Shown here: positions 46,631 through 54,621 of the stretch, in pieces
Position numbering within the stretch: the stretch's first letter is position 1
Layout of the letters: each line of letters opens with the position of its first letter
DNA from: Aciditerrimonas ferrireducens
Lineage (GTDB): Bacteria > Actinomycetota > Acidimicrobiia > Acidimicrobiales > UBA8190
NCBI RefSeq assembly: GCF_023130475.1
Contig: NZ_JAKHEX010000006.1
Coordinates: 1-64,000 of the forward strand
Direction of reading: 5' to 3'
DNA length: 64,000 nucleotides
Translations under genes and position numbers: made by a program
The notes under the pieces: model-generated
What the model was told of the DNA's origin: nothing
The model's database searches: none
Seen by the model: only the letters and a program-made list of their open reading frames with translations

Positions 46631-47890
46631 TCAGAGCCCGAAGAGCGCTCGGGCCGCCTCGACCAGCCGTTCGCCCCGGCTGGTCCCGGCCGCCTCCTTC
46701 AGGACCACGCTGGGCTGGTGGAGCAGTCGGGCCACCAGGTCGCGGCTGACCGTGGCCACCGCCGCCCACTGCTCCTCGGTCAGGTCCGGATGGCGCCGAC
46801 GGGCCCGGGCCAGGGCCTCCTCCTGCCAGCCCTCGACCCGTCGCCGCAAGGCGGCCACCACGGGAGCCGCCCCCCGGGCCCGCTGCTCGGCCCGGTAGCG
46901 GGCCAGCTCCTCGGCTACCACGGCCTCGGCGCTCGCCACTTCGGCCCGCCGACCCCCGAGGGTTTCCTGGGCCCGGGCCCGGAGGTCCTCGAGGTCGAAG
47001 AGCCGGACGCCGGGCAGCTGCCCCACCGCCCGCTCGACCGCCCGGGGCATGCCCAGGTCCACCACCACCAGCGGCGTCTGGGCATCGGGCCGCAGCGCCT
47101 GAAGCGTGGCGGCTTCGAGGACCGGGACCCCACCAGCGGTGCAGACCGCGACCACCTCCGCGCTCGGCAGGACTCGACGCAGCCCGCCCAGACCGAGGGC
47201 CCCGGCGGCCCCGACCTCGGCCACGAGCGCCTCGGCCCGCGCCAGGGTCCGGTTCACCACCTGCACCCGGGCCCCGGCGGCCACCAGGGCCCGGGTGACC
47301 CCCTGGCCCATCTCGCCGGCTCCCACCACCAGGGCCGAGCGGCCTGCCAAGGTCCCGCCGAGCTGCTCGGCGGCCAGCTCGGCGGCGACGTGCGAAAGGG
47401 ACAGGGAGCCACGGCTGATGGCCGTCTCGCTCCGCACCCGCCGACCAGCCAGCACGGCTCGGCGGAACAGCTCCCGGAGGACCGGGCCGGCGGCCTGGGC
47501 GGCGACCGCCTGTTCCCCGGACCGTCGCACCTGCCCGAGGACCTCGCTCTCGCCGAGCACAGCCGAGCGCAGGCCGGCCGCGACCCGGAAGAGGTGGTCG
47601 GCGACCTGGTCGTCGAAGCCCACCGTCATCCGATCCGCCAGCTGCCCGAGATCCAGACCCGCCCGCTCCGCCAGGAAGCGCTGGAGGTGCCCGACCCCGT
47701 CGTGGAACCGGTCCACCACGGCGTAGACCTCGGTCCGCAGGCAGGTGGAGACCACGGCCACCTCGGTCACCTCGGCGGCCTCGGCCAGGTCGGCGAGCAC
47801 CTTGGCCAGGTCGTCCTCGTGGACGGCGACCCGCTCCAGGAGATCCAAGGGCACTCGATCGGGCTCCAGACCCACGACCACCAGCGACAC
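46631..47890 (-). CDS. hemA: Glutamyl-tRNA reductase
   Basis: A 419-residue NADPH-dependent enzyme that reduces glutamyl-tRNA to the semialdehyde used by HemL. The nucleophilic cysteine is in STCLRTEVY (most relatives have STCNRTE), followed by HLFRVAAGLRSAVLGESEVLGQV and the NADP motif VVGAGEMGQGV. GAGGAG lies 5 nt before the GTG start. It follows rex after 163 nt, the classic actinobacterial rex-hemACD order. Confidence 0.95.
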   Translation of the reverse strand: MSLVVVGLEPDRVPLDLLERVAVHEDDLAKVLADLAEAAEVTEVAVVSTCLRTEVYAVVDRFHDGVGHLQRFLAERAGLDLGQLADRMTVGFDDQVADHLFRVAAGLRSAVLGESEVLGQVRRSGEQAVAAQAAGPVLRELFRRAVLAGRRVRSETAISRGSLSLSHVAAELAAEQLGGTLAGRSALVVGAGEMGQGVTRALVAAGARVQVVNRTLARAEALVAEVGAAGALGLGGLRRVLPSAEVVAVCTAGGVPVLEAATLQALRPDAQTPLVVVDLGMPRAVERAVGQLPGVRLFDLEDLRARAQETLGGRRAEVASAEAVVAEELARYRAEQRARGAAPVVAALRRRVEGWQEEALARARRRHPDLTEEQWAAVATVSRDLVARLLHQPSVVLKEAAGTSRGERLVEAARALFGL

Positions 47891-48053
47891 GGCAGCTCCT
47901 CTACGACCCTGGGCCCAACCGAGCGGGGCCCTGCCGGGACCCCGCACCCGGCACCGCTGGACGTCTCGGGTCGGCCGGAGCCCACTACCAGGATGCCGGG
48001 CGGCCGCCGACCGAACCAGTCGGGGCCGGGCTCCCCGGCTCGCCGACCCGGCC

Positions 48054-48731
48054 TCAGTCGACCGCGGCCATGGCCGCCCCGTCGACCGCCGCTGGGGCCG
48101 TGGTGCCGTGACTCAGGTGGAAACTGATGACCTGCAGCTCGATGGACAGGTCGACCGAACGCAGGAGGACCTCCTCGGGCACGCTCAGCACCCGGGGGGC
48201 GAAGTTCAGGAGGGCCTTCACCCCTGCGGCCACCAGCCGGTCGGCCACCGCCTGAGCCACCCCGGCGGGGGTGGCCACGACGCCAATGGCCGGCGGGTCC
48301 TCGGCCATGACCCGTTCCAGCTCGTCGACGTGCCGGACCAGGACGCCGCGGACGCGCGTGCCGACCACCGACGGGTCGACGTCGAAGAGCCCGCAGATCC
48401 GAAAACCCCGCGAGGAGAAGCCCGGGGCGGCCGCCAGGGCCCGCCCGAGGTTGCCGATGCCGACGATGACCATGGGCCAGTCCTGGTCCAGGCCCAGTTC
48501 CCGGTCGATCTGGCCCAGGAGGAACTCAGCGTCGTAGCCCGAGCCCCGCGTCCCGAAGGAGCCGAGGAACGAGAGGTCCTTGCGGACCTTCGAGGCGTTG
48601 ACCCCGGCGAGGGTCGCCAGCTGTTCCGAAGAGACCGTCGCCGCCCCCGACCGGACCAGCTCCAGGAGGAGCCGCTGGTAGATGGGCAGGCGGGCCACGG
48701 TGGCCTCGGGGATCCGTCGTGCGGGCGGCAT
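48054..48731 (-). CDS. rex: Redox-sensing transcriptional repressor Rex
   Basis: A 225-residue repressor that senses the NADH/NAD+ ratio. Residues about 10-80 are a winged helix (PIYQRLLLELVRSG, QLATLAGVNASKVRKDLSFLGSFG), and residues about 85-210 a Rossmann domain with VIVGIGNLGRALA and the C-terminal swapped helix. In Streptomyces Rex controls respiratory and hem genes, so nuo, cox/qcr and hem operons here are natural targets. I looked for the TTGTGAAnnnnTTCACAA-type operator near those promoters and found none, so its sites may differ. A TACGAT hexamer lies 9 nt before the ATG. Confidence 0.93.
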   Translation of the reverse strand: MPPARRIPEATVARLPIYQRLLLELVRSGAATVSSEQLATLAGVNASKVRKDLSFLGSFGTRGSGYDAEFLLGQIDRELGLDQDWPMVIVGIGNLGRALAAAPGFSSRGFRICGLFDVDPSVVGTRVRGVLVRHVDELERVMAEDPPAIGVVATPAGVAQAVADRLVAAGVKALLNFAPRVLSVPEEVLLRSVDLSIELQVISFHLSHGTTAPAAVDGAAMAAVD

Positions 48732-48746
48732 GGTCCGCGGATCGTA
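48729..48746 (-). promoter_or_regulatory. Candidate promoter of rex
   Basis: On the minus strand TACGAT, 9 nt, ATG. A start 6-7 nt after the hexamer gives a leader of only 2-3 nt. Confidence 0.4.
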
Positions 48747-48814
48747 CCCAGCCGCCCAGGGCGCGCACCACGTGGCGTTCCTCGCCACCCCTCGGGTCCC
48801 AGAGGGCGAGGGCC

Positions 48815-50317
48815 TCAGGCGAAGCTGGCGGCCACCACGTGACGCTGCAGCTCCCCGCTGGCGCTCCGCGGCAGGTCCGGGACCACCCGCACGACCGTGG
48901 GGCACTTGTAGCGGGCGAGGTGACCCGCGCAGTAGGCCCGCAGCGCCTCGGGGTCCGGCGGTCGGGTGGGGTCCACTGGCACGACGGCCGCGGCCACCGC
49001 CTCGCCGGTTCGGGGGTCGGGCACCCCGACGACGGCCACCGCAGCCACCCCTGGGGCCCCTGCCAAGACCGCCTCCACCTCGGCCGGGGCAACGTTGAAG
49101 CCGCTCACCACCACGAGGTCCTTGCGGCGGTCCACCACCCAGAGCTCGCCCTCTTCGTCCAAGACCCCGAGGTCCCCGGTCCGCAGCCACCCGTCGGGAC
49201 CGAGCACGGCCGCCGTGGCCCGGGGATCGTCGAGGTAGCCAGCGAAGACGTTGGGCCCCCGGACCCAGATCTCCCCCGGGTCTCCCTCCTCGACGGGCGT
49301 CCCGTCCGCCTCGACCACCTTCAGGGCCACCCCGGGAAGCGGTCGGCCCGAGGAGCCGGGCCGGAGGACCTCGCAGCCCACCGTCGTGGCCACGGCCGGC
49401 GACGCCTCGGTCAAGCCGTACCCCTGGTGCAGGGAGAGACCCAGCTCGTGGTGGGCGATCTCGGCCAAGCCGGGGGGCAGCGCCGCGCCCCCGGCCACGG
49501 CCAGGCGCAGGCACCGCAGGGCTGCCAAGCGATCGGCCCGCCCGGGCCCCTCGGCCAGCCAGTCGACGAAGACCGTCGGAACGGCCACCACCATGGTGGC
49601 CCGCTGGGTCAGCACCCAGGCGGCCAGTTCCTCGGGGTCCAGCCGCTCGGCCACGACGACCGGCCGGCCGCTGGCCAGGCCCAGGCCGAGGCCCACGTTC
49701 AGACCCAGGACGTGGCAGAGGGGCACCGGCACCACGAGCACGTCCTGGGGACCGGGCCGCACCCCGGGCACCGCCTGCAGCTGGTCCAGATTGGCCAGCA
49801 GGTTACCGTGGGCGAGCACCGCTGGTTTCGGCAGGCCAGCGGTCCCCGACGTCATGAGCACCAGGGCCGGGTCGCTTCGGGCCCGGTCGGCGACGACCAG
49901 TGGCGCCGTCCGGACCCCGGCTGCGCCCGCCGGGACGGCATCGGGCGCCAGGGCGGCGACGGCGGCCCTGGCCAGCCGCCGGGCCTGGTCGACCTCGCTC
50001 TGGGTCAGCGGGTCGGCCACGACGAGGGCCGGTCGGAGCAGGTCCAGCTCCCGGGCCAGCTCGGTCGCCGGACTGGTGGGGTTGAGCGGCGCCGCCACCG
50101 CGCCCAGCGCCAGGATCGCCAGGTAGCGGGCCACGAGCTGCCGGGAAGCCGGGGCCACCAGCGCCACCCGGTCCCCCGGACCGACCCCGGCGGCCGCCAG
50201 GACCTCGGCCCAGGCGGCTGCGGCGGCCCGAAGTTCCCCCCAGGTCCAGGACCCGTCGCGGTCGACCAGCGCCAGCTGGTCCTCGGGATGGTCCAGTACC
50301 GGTCGGCAGAGGTTCAC
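48815..50317 (-). CDS. Acyl-CoA synthetase-like AMP-binding protein lacking the catalytic lysine
   Basis: A 500-residue member of the ANL superfamily. The phosphate-binding motif is VLMTSGTAGLPKPAVLAHGN, followed by the adenine motif QGYGLTEASPA and the hinge TGDLGVLDEEGELWVVDRRKDL. The C-terminal A10 motif, normally SGK.LR, reads SGELQR: the lysine needed for adenylation of the carboxylate is glutamate. It could still perform the thioester half-reaction or bind acyl-AMP, or be inactive. GTG 50317 overlaps the previous stop (GTGA) with AGGAGG in front; the GTG six codons earlier is less likely. Confidence 0.85.
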   Translation of the reverse strand: MNLCRPVLDHPEDQLALVDRDGSWTWGELRAAAAAWAEVLAAAGVGPGDRVALVAPASRQLVARYLAILALGAVAAPLNPTSPATELARELDLLRPALVVADPLTQSEVDQARRLARAAVAALAPDAVPAGAAGVRTAPLVVADRARSDPALVLMTSGTAGLPKPAVLAHGNLLANLDQLQAVPGVRPGPQDVLVVPVPLCHVLGLNVGLGLGLASGRPVVVAERLDPEELAAWVLTQRATMVVAVPTVFVDWLAEGPGRADRLAALRCLRLAVAGGAALPPGLAEIAHHELGLSLHQGYGLTEASPAVATTVGCEVLRPGSSGRPLPGVALKVVEADGTPVEEGDPGEIWVRGPNVFAGYLDDPRATAAVLGPDGWLRTGDLGVLDEEGELWVVDRRKDLVVVSGFNVAPAEVEAVLAGAPGVAAVAVVGVPDPRTGEAVAAAVVPVDPTRPPDPEALRAYCAGHLARYKCPTVVRVVPDLPRSASGELQRHVVAASFA

Positions 50318-51222
50318 CGTGCCTCCTGCGCCCACGGATCGCGCTCGGGCGGCGCGCCCGGCGCCCCGCGGAGCCGCAGGCGCTGGCCGGCCGCCAGGCC
50401 CAAGGTCGAGGCCGCCGAGCCACGGTCTTCGACCACGGCCAGCTGTCCGTTCGCGTCCACCAGCAGGCCCAGGGCCGGCGCCCCGTGCGGGGCCCGGTAC
50501 TGCCGGAGTTCCTCGAAGGCCCCGACTCGGACCAGGGGCTGCTGACCGCCGGGATGCTCGAGGAGCACGACCCCTGCCGAGCCGAGCCCCGCGTCAGCCA
50601 GGTCCTCGGGCCGGGCCGCCAACTGGAGGTTGCCGAAGCGATCCACCCAGAGGACCTCCGCCTCGAGCCAGCCCTCCCCGCTCGCCAGCCAGGGCGAGGG
50701 CAGGTCGACCAGGCTGACCGGGTCGAGGGGAGGCCCGAGGGCGCCGAGGGGCTCACCGGCCCAGAGCCGAGCAGCGGCCGGCGCGAAGACGTCCCGGCCG
50801 TCGAAGGTCACGCTCCTGGTCGGTCGGGGCAGCTCGACCGCTTCCACCACCCCGCCGAGCACCTCGGCGGCCCCCAGCAGCAGGCCGTTGTCGGGGCCCA
50901 CCAACCGGGTCGGGCCGGTCGGCCCCCCGGGACCGGGCCGGCCGGGGCACCCGAGCGCCACCGGTCGCCTCGCCGTGCCCACCCCGGGGTCGACCACGCC
51001 GACCAGGACGCCGGGGCCGAGGTGGGGGGCGCAGCGCACGAGGGCCCGGCTGCCGGCCACCACGTCGAAGGGGGGAATGCCGTGGGTCAGGTCGACCACG
51101 GGGGCCAGCGGGGCCAACCGGCGGATCGCGGCGTGGAGCATGCCCACGAACTCGTCCTGAAGGCCGTAGTCCGTGAGCAAGAAGATCGCCCCCGGCCCTG
51201 GGCTGGCGGCTCGGCCTGGCAC
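50314..51222 (-). CDS. SAM hydroxide adenosyltransferase (SAM hydrolase, DUF62 family)
   Basis: A 302-residue member of the family related to fluorinase and chlorinase. Landmarks are FLLTDYGLQDEFVGML, VGVVDPGVGTARRP, LVGPDNGLL, FDGRDVFAPAAA and WVDRFGNLQL. Housekeeping members split S-adenosylmethionine with water or hydroxide into adenosine and methionine; the D-R-H triad of those enzymes rather than halide-site residues seems present. The physiological purpose is not established. GGGAGG precedes the GTG start, 27 nt after proC. Confidence 0.85.
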   Translation of the reverse strand: MPGRAASPGPGAIFLLTDYGLQDEFVGMLHAAIRRLAPLAPVVDLTHGIPPFDVVAGSRALVRCAPHLGPGVLVGVVDPGVGTARRPVALGCPGRPGPGGPTGPTRLVGPDNGLLLGAAEVLGGVVEAVELPRPTRSVTFDGRDVFAPAAARLWAGEPLGALGPPLDPVSLVDLPSPWLASGEGWLEAEVLWVDRFGNLQLAARPEDLADAGLGSAGVVLLEHPGGQQPLVRVGAFEELRQYRAPHGAPALGLLVDANGQLAVVEDRGSAASTLGLAAGQRLRLRGAPGAPPERDPWAQEAR

Positions 51223-51249
51223 TGGCCCTCCCGGTCCTCGCTGCGGCCC

Positions 51250-52044
51250 TCAGTGGCCCCCGGCCAGCTCGGCCGCCCGGGCCGTGGCCGCGGCGACGGC
51301 TTCCAGGAAGGCCGCCCGGGCGGCTCGCCGCTCGAGCGCTGCCAGGCCAGCAGCCGTCGTACCCCCAGGCGAGGTGACCTGGGCGCGGAGGGCGGCAGCG
51401 TCCGCCGTCCCCTCCAGGAGCAACCGACCGGTACCGGCCACCGTCCGTGTCGCCAGGCGGCGGCTGACCTCTCGGGGCAGGCCAGCGAGCACGCCGGCTT
51501 CCTCCAGGGCCTCCACGACCAGGCAGACGTAGGCCGGCCCGGAGCCCGAGAGGCCGGTGACGGCGTCGAAGCGGTCCTCGGGCAGCTCGACGAGCTCCCC
51601 CAAGGGTTCGAGGACCTGCCGGGCCCAGGCTCGGTCCTCGGCCGACCCGCCGCAGAGGGCCGTCACCCCTTCCCCGATCAGACCGCAGACGTTCGGCATG
51701 GCCCGCAGCGCCGTGCCCGGCCCGACCCAGGCCGCCAGGCGCGCCAGGGGCACGCCCGCCATGACCGAGAGCACCCGGGGCACCCCCAGGGCCCCGAGTG
51801 CCCGGCAGGCCGGCTCGGCGTCGGCCGGCTTCACCGCCACCACTGCCCCCTCGGCCTCCTCGGGCACGGCCTCGATCCGCACCCCCGGCAGAAGACCGCC
51901 CAACTCGTGGCGCCGCTCGGCCCGCTGCTCGACGACCACCAGGTCGCCAGGGTCGAACCCGGTGCGCAGCAGACCGCCTACCAGCGCCGTGCCCATGGCG
52001 CCACCACCCACCACCAGCAGGCCTGGCCGGCCCCCTTCGCTCAC
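51250..52044 (-). CDS. proC: Pyrroline-5-carboxylate reductase
   Basis: A 264-residue enzyme for the last step of proline synthesis. VVGGGAMGTALVGGLL is the NADPH motif, and the C-terminal half has the family signature GLSGSGPAYV and QVTSPGGTTAAGL. GTG 52044 overlaps the stop of the glycosyltransferase gene (GTGA); another GTG two codons upstream is also possible. Confidence 0.93.
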   Translation of the reverse strand: MSEGGRPGLLVVGGGAMGTALVGGLLRTGFDPGDLVVVEQRAERRHELGGLLPGVRIEAVPEEAEGAVVAVKPADAEPACRALGALGVPRVLSVMAGVPLARLAAWVGPGTALRAMPNVCGLIGEGVTALCGGSAEDRAWARQVLEPLGELVELPEDRFDAVTGLSGSGPAYVCLVVEALEEAGVLAGLPREVSRRLATRTVAGTGRLLLEGTADAAALRAQVTSPGGTTAAGLAALERRAARAAFLEAVAAATARAAELAGGH

Positions 52045-53245
52045 TGGCACGCCACCAGGCGCCCGGTGGTCTGCTCGGCCACGATGGCCAGCAGCCGGGA
52101 CGCCGCCTCGTCCCAGGTGTAGCGACGGGCGTGCCGGACCGCGGCGACCGCCAGGCGCTCGGCCAGGTCCGGGCTGGCCAGGACGGCGTCGATGGCCTCG
52201 GCGAAGCCCGCCGCGTCCGGCGGGTCGACCAAGAGCCCGGTCACCTCGTCGACCACCACCGTCGTGAGCCCTCCGACCGCCGAGGCCACGACCGGGACCC
52301 CACAGGCCGCGGCTTCCAGGGCCACAAGCCCGAAGGACTCCGAGCGGCTCGGCACGACGCAGACGTCCGCTGCCCGGTAGTAGCTGGAGAGCAGCTCGTG
52401 GGCCCCAGCTCGGCCACCTGGGCTCGCAGCTCGGCCACGTGGGCCGGCCCGGCCGGGCCCGAGGGCCCCCCGACCACCACCAGGGACAGGTCCGGCCAGC
52501 GCTCCCGCAGGAGCTCCAGCGCGCCGAGCGCCACCGGCGCGCCCTTCAGCGGCTGGAGCCGCCCCACGAAGAGCAGCAGGCGGCCCTCGACCGGCAAGCC
52601 GACCGCCCGGCGGGCCTGGGCCCGGTCCCCGGGGGCGAAGAAGGCGTGGTCCACCGCCGGGGGCACCACCCGGATCCGTCGGCGTTCGACCTCGTACGCC
52701 TGGACCAGCTGGCCGGCCTCGACGCTGCAGCTGGCCAGCACGGCTTCCGAGCAGGCCATGACGGCCGCCTCGGCCTCGGCTCGCTGCCGGGGCTCGTCGG
52801 CCGAGACGGCTTCCGGGCTGGCCTCGGCCTTCACCCGGTCCAGCGTGTGGAAGGTGCACAGCAGCGGCACCGCCAGCTCGTGCTTCAGCCGATGGCCGAC
52901 CAGGCCCGAGAGCCAGTAGTTGGCGTGGACGGCGTCCACCGGCTCCCGTTCGGCCAGGTCGGCGAGCACGGCCTCCGCGAACGCCTCCGTCAAGGGTGCC
53001 AGGGCCTCCTTCGGCACCGGCTCGACCGGCCCGGCCGGCAGGTAGTGGACCCGCAAGCCCGGCTCGACGGCGACCATCCGGGGCAGCCCCGGATCGTCCT
53101 GCCGGGTGTAGACCTCGCACTCGGCTCCCTGGCGAGCCAGGGCCGAGGTCAACTCCCGCACGTAGACGTTCATGCCTCCACCGTCCCCCGTCCCGGGCTG
53201 GGCGAGGGGCGAGGTGTGCAGGCTGATGACCGCCAGGCGTCGCAC
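52041..53245 (-). pseudogene. mshA: MshA-like family 4 glycosyltransferase, interrupted by a frameshift deletion
   Basis: Two frames together encode a GT4 glycosyltransferase resembling MshA, which joins GlcNAc to inositol phosphate in mycothiol synthesis. The first frame (start GTG 53245) contains ISLHTSPLAQPGTGDGGGMNVYVREL and VGRLQPLKGAPVALGAL. The second frame has HELLSSYYRAADVCVVPSRSESFGLVALEAAACGVPVVAS. They meet near 52400-52410. In homologues about 12 residues (the DRVRFLPP-type strand) lie there. Here only 2 nt remain between the ELG and HEL codons, so about 34 nt are missing, which explains both the gap and the frame. As written the product stops at 52241 without its nucleotide-sugar site. 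Confidence 0.85.
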
Positions 53246-53259
53246 CGGGCCGCAGCCTA
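53243..53259 (-). promoter_or_regulatory. Leaderless promoter of the mshA-like gene overlapping a stop codon
   Basis: On the minus strand TAGGCT, 8 nt, GTG. The TAG is the stop codon of the XRE regulator, the same arrangement as at hemB. Confidence 0.5.
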
Positions 53260-53682
53260 CCGGTCGGCCCCTTCCGGCTCCGTCGCCCGAGCTCCCTGGT
53301 CGGTCCCGACCTCGGGGACCCTCGTCTCGGCTCCCCGGGCCTCGGCCGCCTGGCGGACGAAGAGCTCGTAGACCCGGACCAAGGTGGCCTTCTGCTCGTC
53401 TTGGAGCCGCTCGTCCGCCAAGATGGCCTCGACCACGTCAGGCCGCTCCCGCTCGCCGTCGAGGAACCCGGCGTGCACATAGAGCGTCTCGGCCGAGACC
53501 TGCAGGGCCCTCGCCAACTGCTGCAGGATCTCCGCCGAGGGCCGCCGCAATCCCCGCTCGATCTGACTCAGGTAGGGGTTCGAGACCCCGGCCAGTTCGG
53601 CCAGCCGGCGAAGCGAGAGCCGGTGCCGGGCCCGCTGCTGGCGGATGAAGGCACCGAGATCGGGACGGGGGACGGTGCTCAC
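53257..53682 (-). CDS. XRE-family helix-turn-helix regulator
   Basis: A 141-residue protein. Residues about 8-65 are a lambda-repressor-like domain (LGAFIRQQRARHRLSLRRLAELAGVSNPYLSQIERGLRRPS), followed by a helical region and a charged, probably disordered C-terminus. Close relatives with the SNPYLSQIERGLR motif are widespread in actinobacteria and have no agreed target. It lies 21 nt after rsiG on the same strand, so the two are probably co-transcribed. A weak AGGGGCG lies before the GTG start. Confidence 0.85.
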   Translation of the reverse strand: MSTVPRPDLGAFIRQQRARHRLSLRRLAELAGVSNPYLSQIERGLRRPSAEILQQLARALQVSAETLYVHAGFLDGERERPDVVEAILADERLQDEQKATLVRVYELFVRQAAEARGAETRVPEVGTDQGARATEPEGADR

Positions 53683-53703
53683 CGCCCCTGGCGGTGCTGG
53701 CGC

Positions 53704-54249
53704 CTAGGCCAGCAGCTCATCGACGGTCGCCTCGCCCGACTTGTAGCGGCTCACGATCTCCTGTTCCAGTCGGTCGATGCGCTCGTGCAAAGCCCGTCGG
53801 GCGCTCGAGAGGGCGGCCTCCAGGTCACCCAGCCGGGCGGCGTCCGCGGCCAGCTCCTCGTCCGAGCGTTCCGCGAGGACGGCCAAGGTGGCGGCCGGCA
53901 CCATGGCGTCCAGCTCGGCCACCAGCCGGTCCTGCTCCTCCTCGCTCGGCTCCACCAGGACCGCCTGCCGGCCGGCCTGGGGCCGCGGGGGGCCGGCGGC
54001 GAGGATGGCCGGCAGTTCCTCGACCAGGCTGGCCAGGTCCGCGCCGGCACCGCCGTCCTCCCGGTGGTCCAAGACCGCGTGCAGGACGTCCAGCCTGCCC
54101 TGCACGAGGCGCCGGAGGAACGAGACCGAGGCCTCGACCGACTGGCAGCGGGCCCGCATCGCCCGGATCTCGGCCAGCGGCCGCCCCTCGAGGTCCGTCA
54201 GGGCAACGTCCGCCAGCACTGGCTGCACCACGTCGTCGAGCCAGCTCAC
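53704..54249 (-). CDS. rsiG: RsiG/AmfC-like anti-sigma factor with c-di-GMP signature
   Basis: A 181-residue mostly helical protein. It contains E-x3-S-x2-R-x3-Q-x3-D at Glu39, Ser43, Arg46, Gln50 and Asp54, exactly the c-di-GMP signature described for Streptomyces RsiG, which sequesters sigma factor WhiG when bound to c-di-GMP. A second copy occurs at Glu144, Ser148, Arg151, His155 and Asp159, with His in place of Gln. The two helices would form the antiparallel hairpin that binds the nucleotide dimer. No WhiG-type sigma gene is in the window. The GTG start lies 6 nt after TAGCAT and overlaps the stop of the zinc-ribbon gene. A GGDEF-EAL enzyme is encoded 1.4 kb away. Confidence 0.8.
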   Translation of the reverse strand: MSWLDDVVQPVLADVALTDLEGRPLAEIRAMRARCQSVEASVSFLRRLVQGRLDVLHAVLDHREDGGAGADLASLVEELPAILAAGPPRPQAGRQAVLVEPSEEEQDRLVAELDAMVPAATLAVLAERSDEELAADAARLGDLEAALSSARRALHERIDRLEQEIVSRYKSGEATVDELLA

Positions 54250-54503
54250 GTGGTGATGCTACCTGACGGGGGGACGGCCGGCGGGGGGACGGGAGCCCCG
54301 GCCGGGAGCTCGGTGCCATGCGCCGGGCAGCGCCGGCTCCACGGATCCTGGGCGACCTCGGCGGGGTCCCGCTCGACCCCGCAGACCGTGCACGACCAGA
54401 GCGTGCCCCGCTCGAGACCCTCGAGCACCTCGGCCACCGCGTCGACCGCTTCCCTGAGGGCGGCGAGGTCCTGGTCCTGGGCTTCTTCCTCGTCGGGAGC
54501 CAT
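54246..54503 (-). CDS. Small zinc-ribbon-like protein
   Basis: An 85-residue protein that I cannot assign to a named family. An acidic N-terminal helix (EEEAQDQDLAALREAVDAVAEVLEGL) is followed by a potential zinc site, CTVCG and RRCPAHG, and a proline-rich tail. ATG 54503 is chosen because the frame further upstream is low-complexity shadow of the divergent gene. The stop overlaps the rsiG start by 4 nt, so it may be co-expressed with the anti-sigma factor. Confidence 0.6.
   Translation of the reverse strand: MAPDEEEAQDQDLAALREAVDAVAEVLEGLERGTLWSCTVCGVERDPAEVAQDPWSRRCPAHGTELPAGAPVPPPAVPPSGSITT
54247..54261 (-). promoter_or_regulatory. Leaderless promoter of rsiG
   Basis: On the minus strand TAGCAT, 6 nt, GTG, inside the last codons of the zinc-ribbon gene. 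It would let rsiG be transcribed separately from that gene. Confidence 0.5.
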
Positions 54504-54621
54504 GGCAGCGACCCTAGCCAGCGGCCGCCCCGGCAGACCCCGGCTTCTCTGCCTCGAGGCGGACCCCCTCTGCCGGGGTGGGAGGATGCCCGCCGGGTGT
54601 TCGGGCAGGACGAGGAGAGCG

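Noticed and set aside
48025-48039. Terminator after rex
   Set aside because: GCCGGG-CTC-CCCGGC has only six pairs and lies outside the rex stop on the wrong scale of stability compared with the accepted hairpins.
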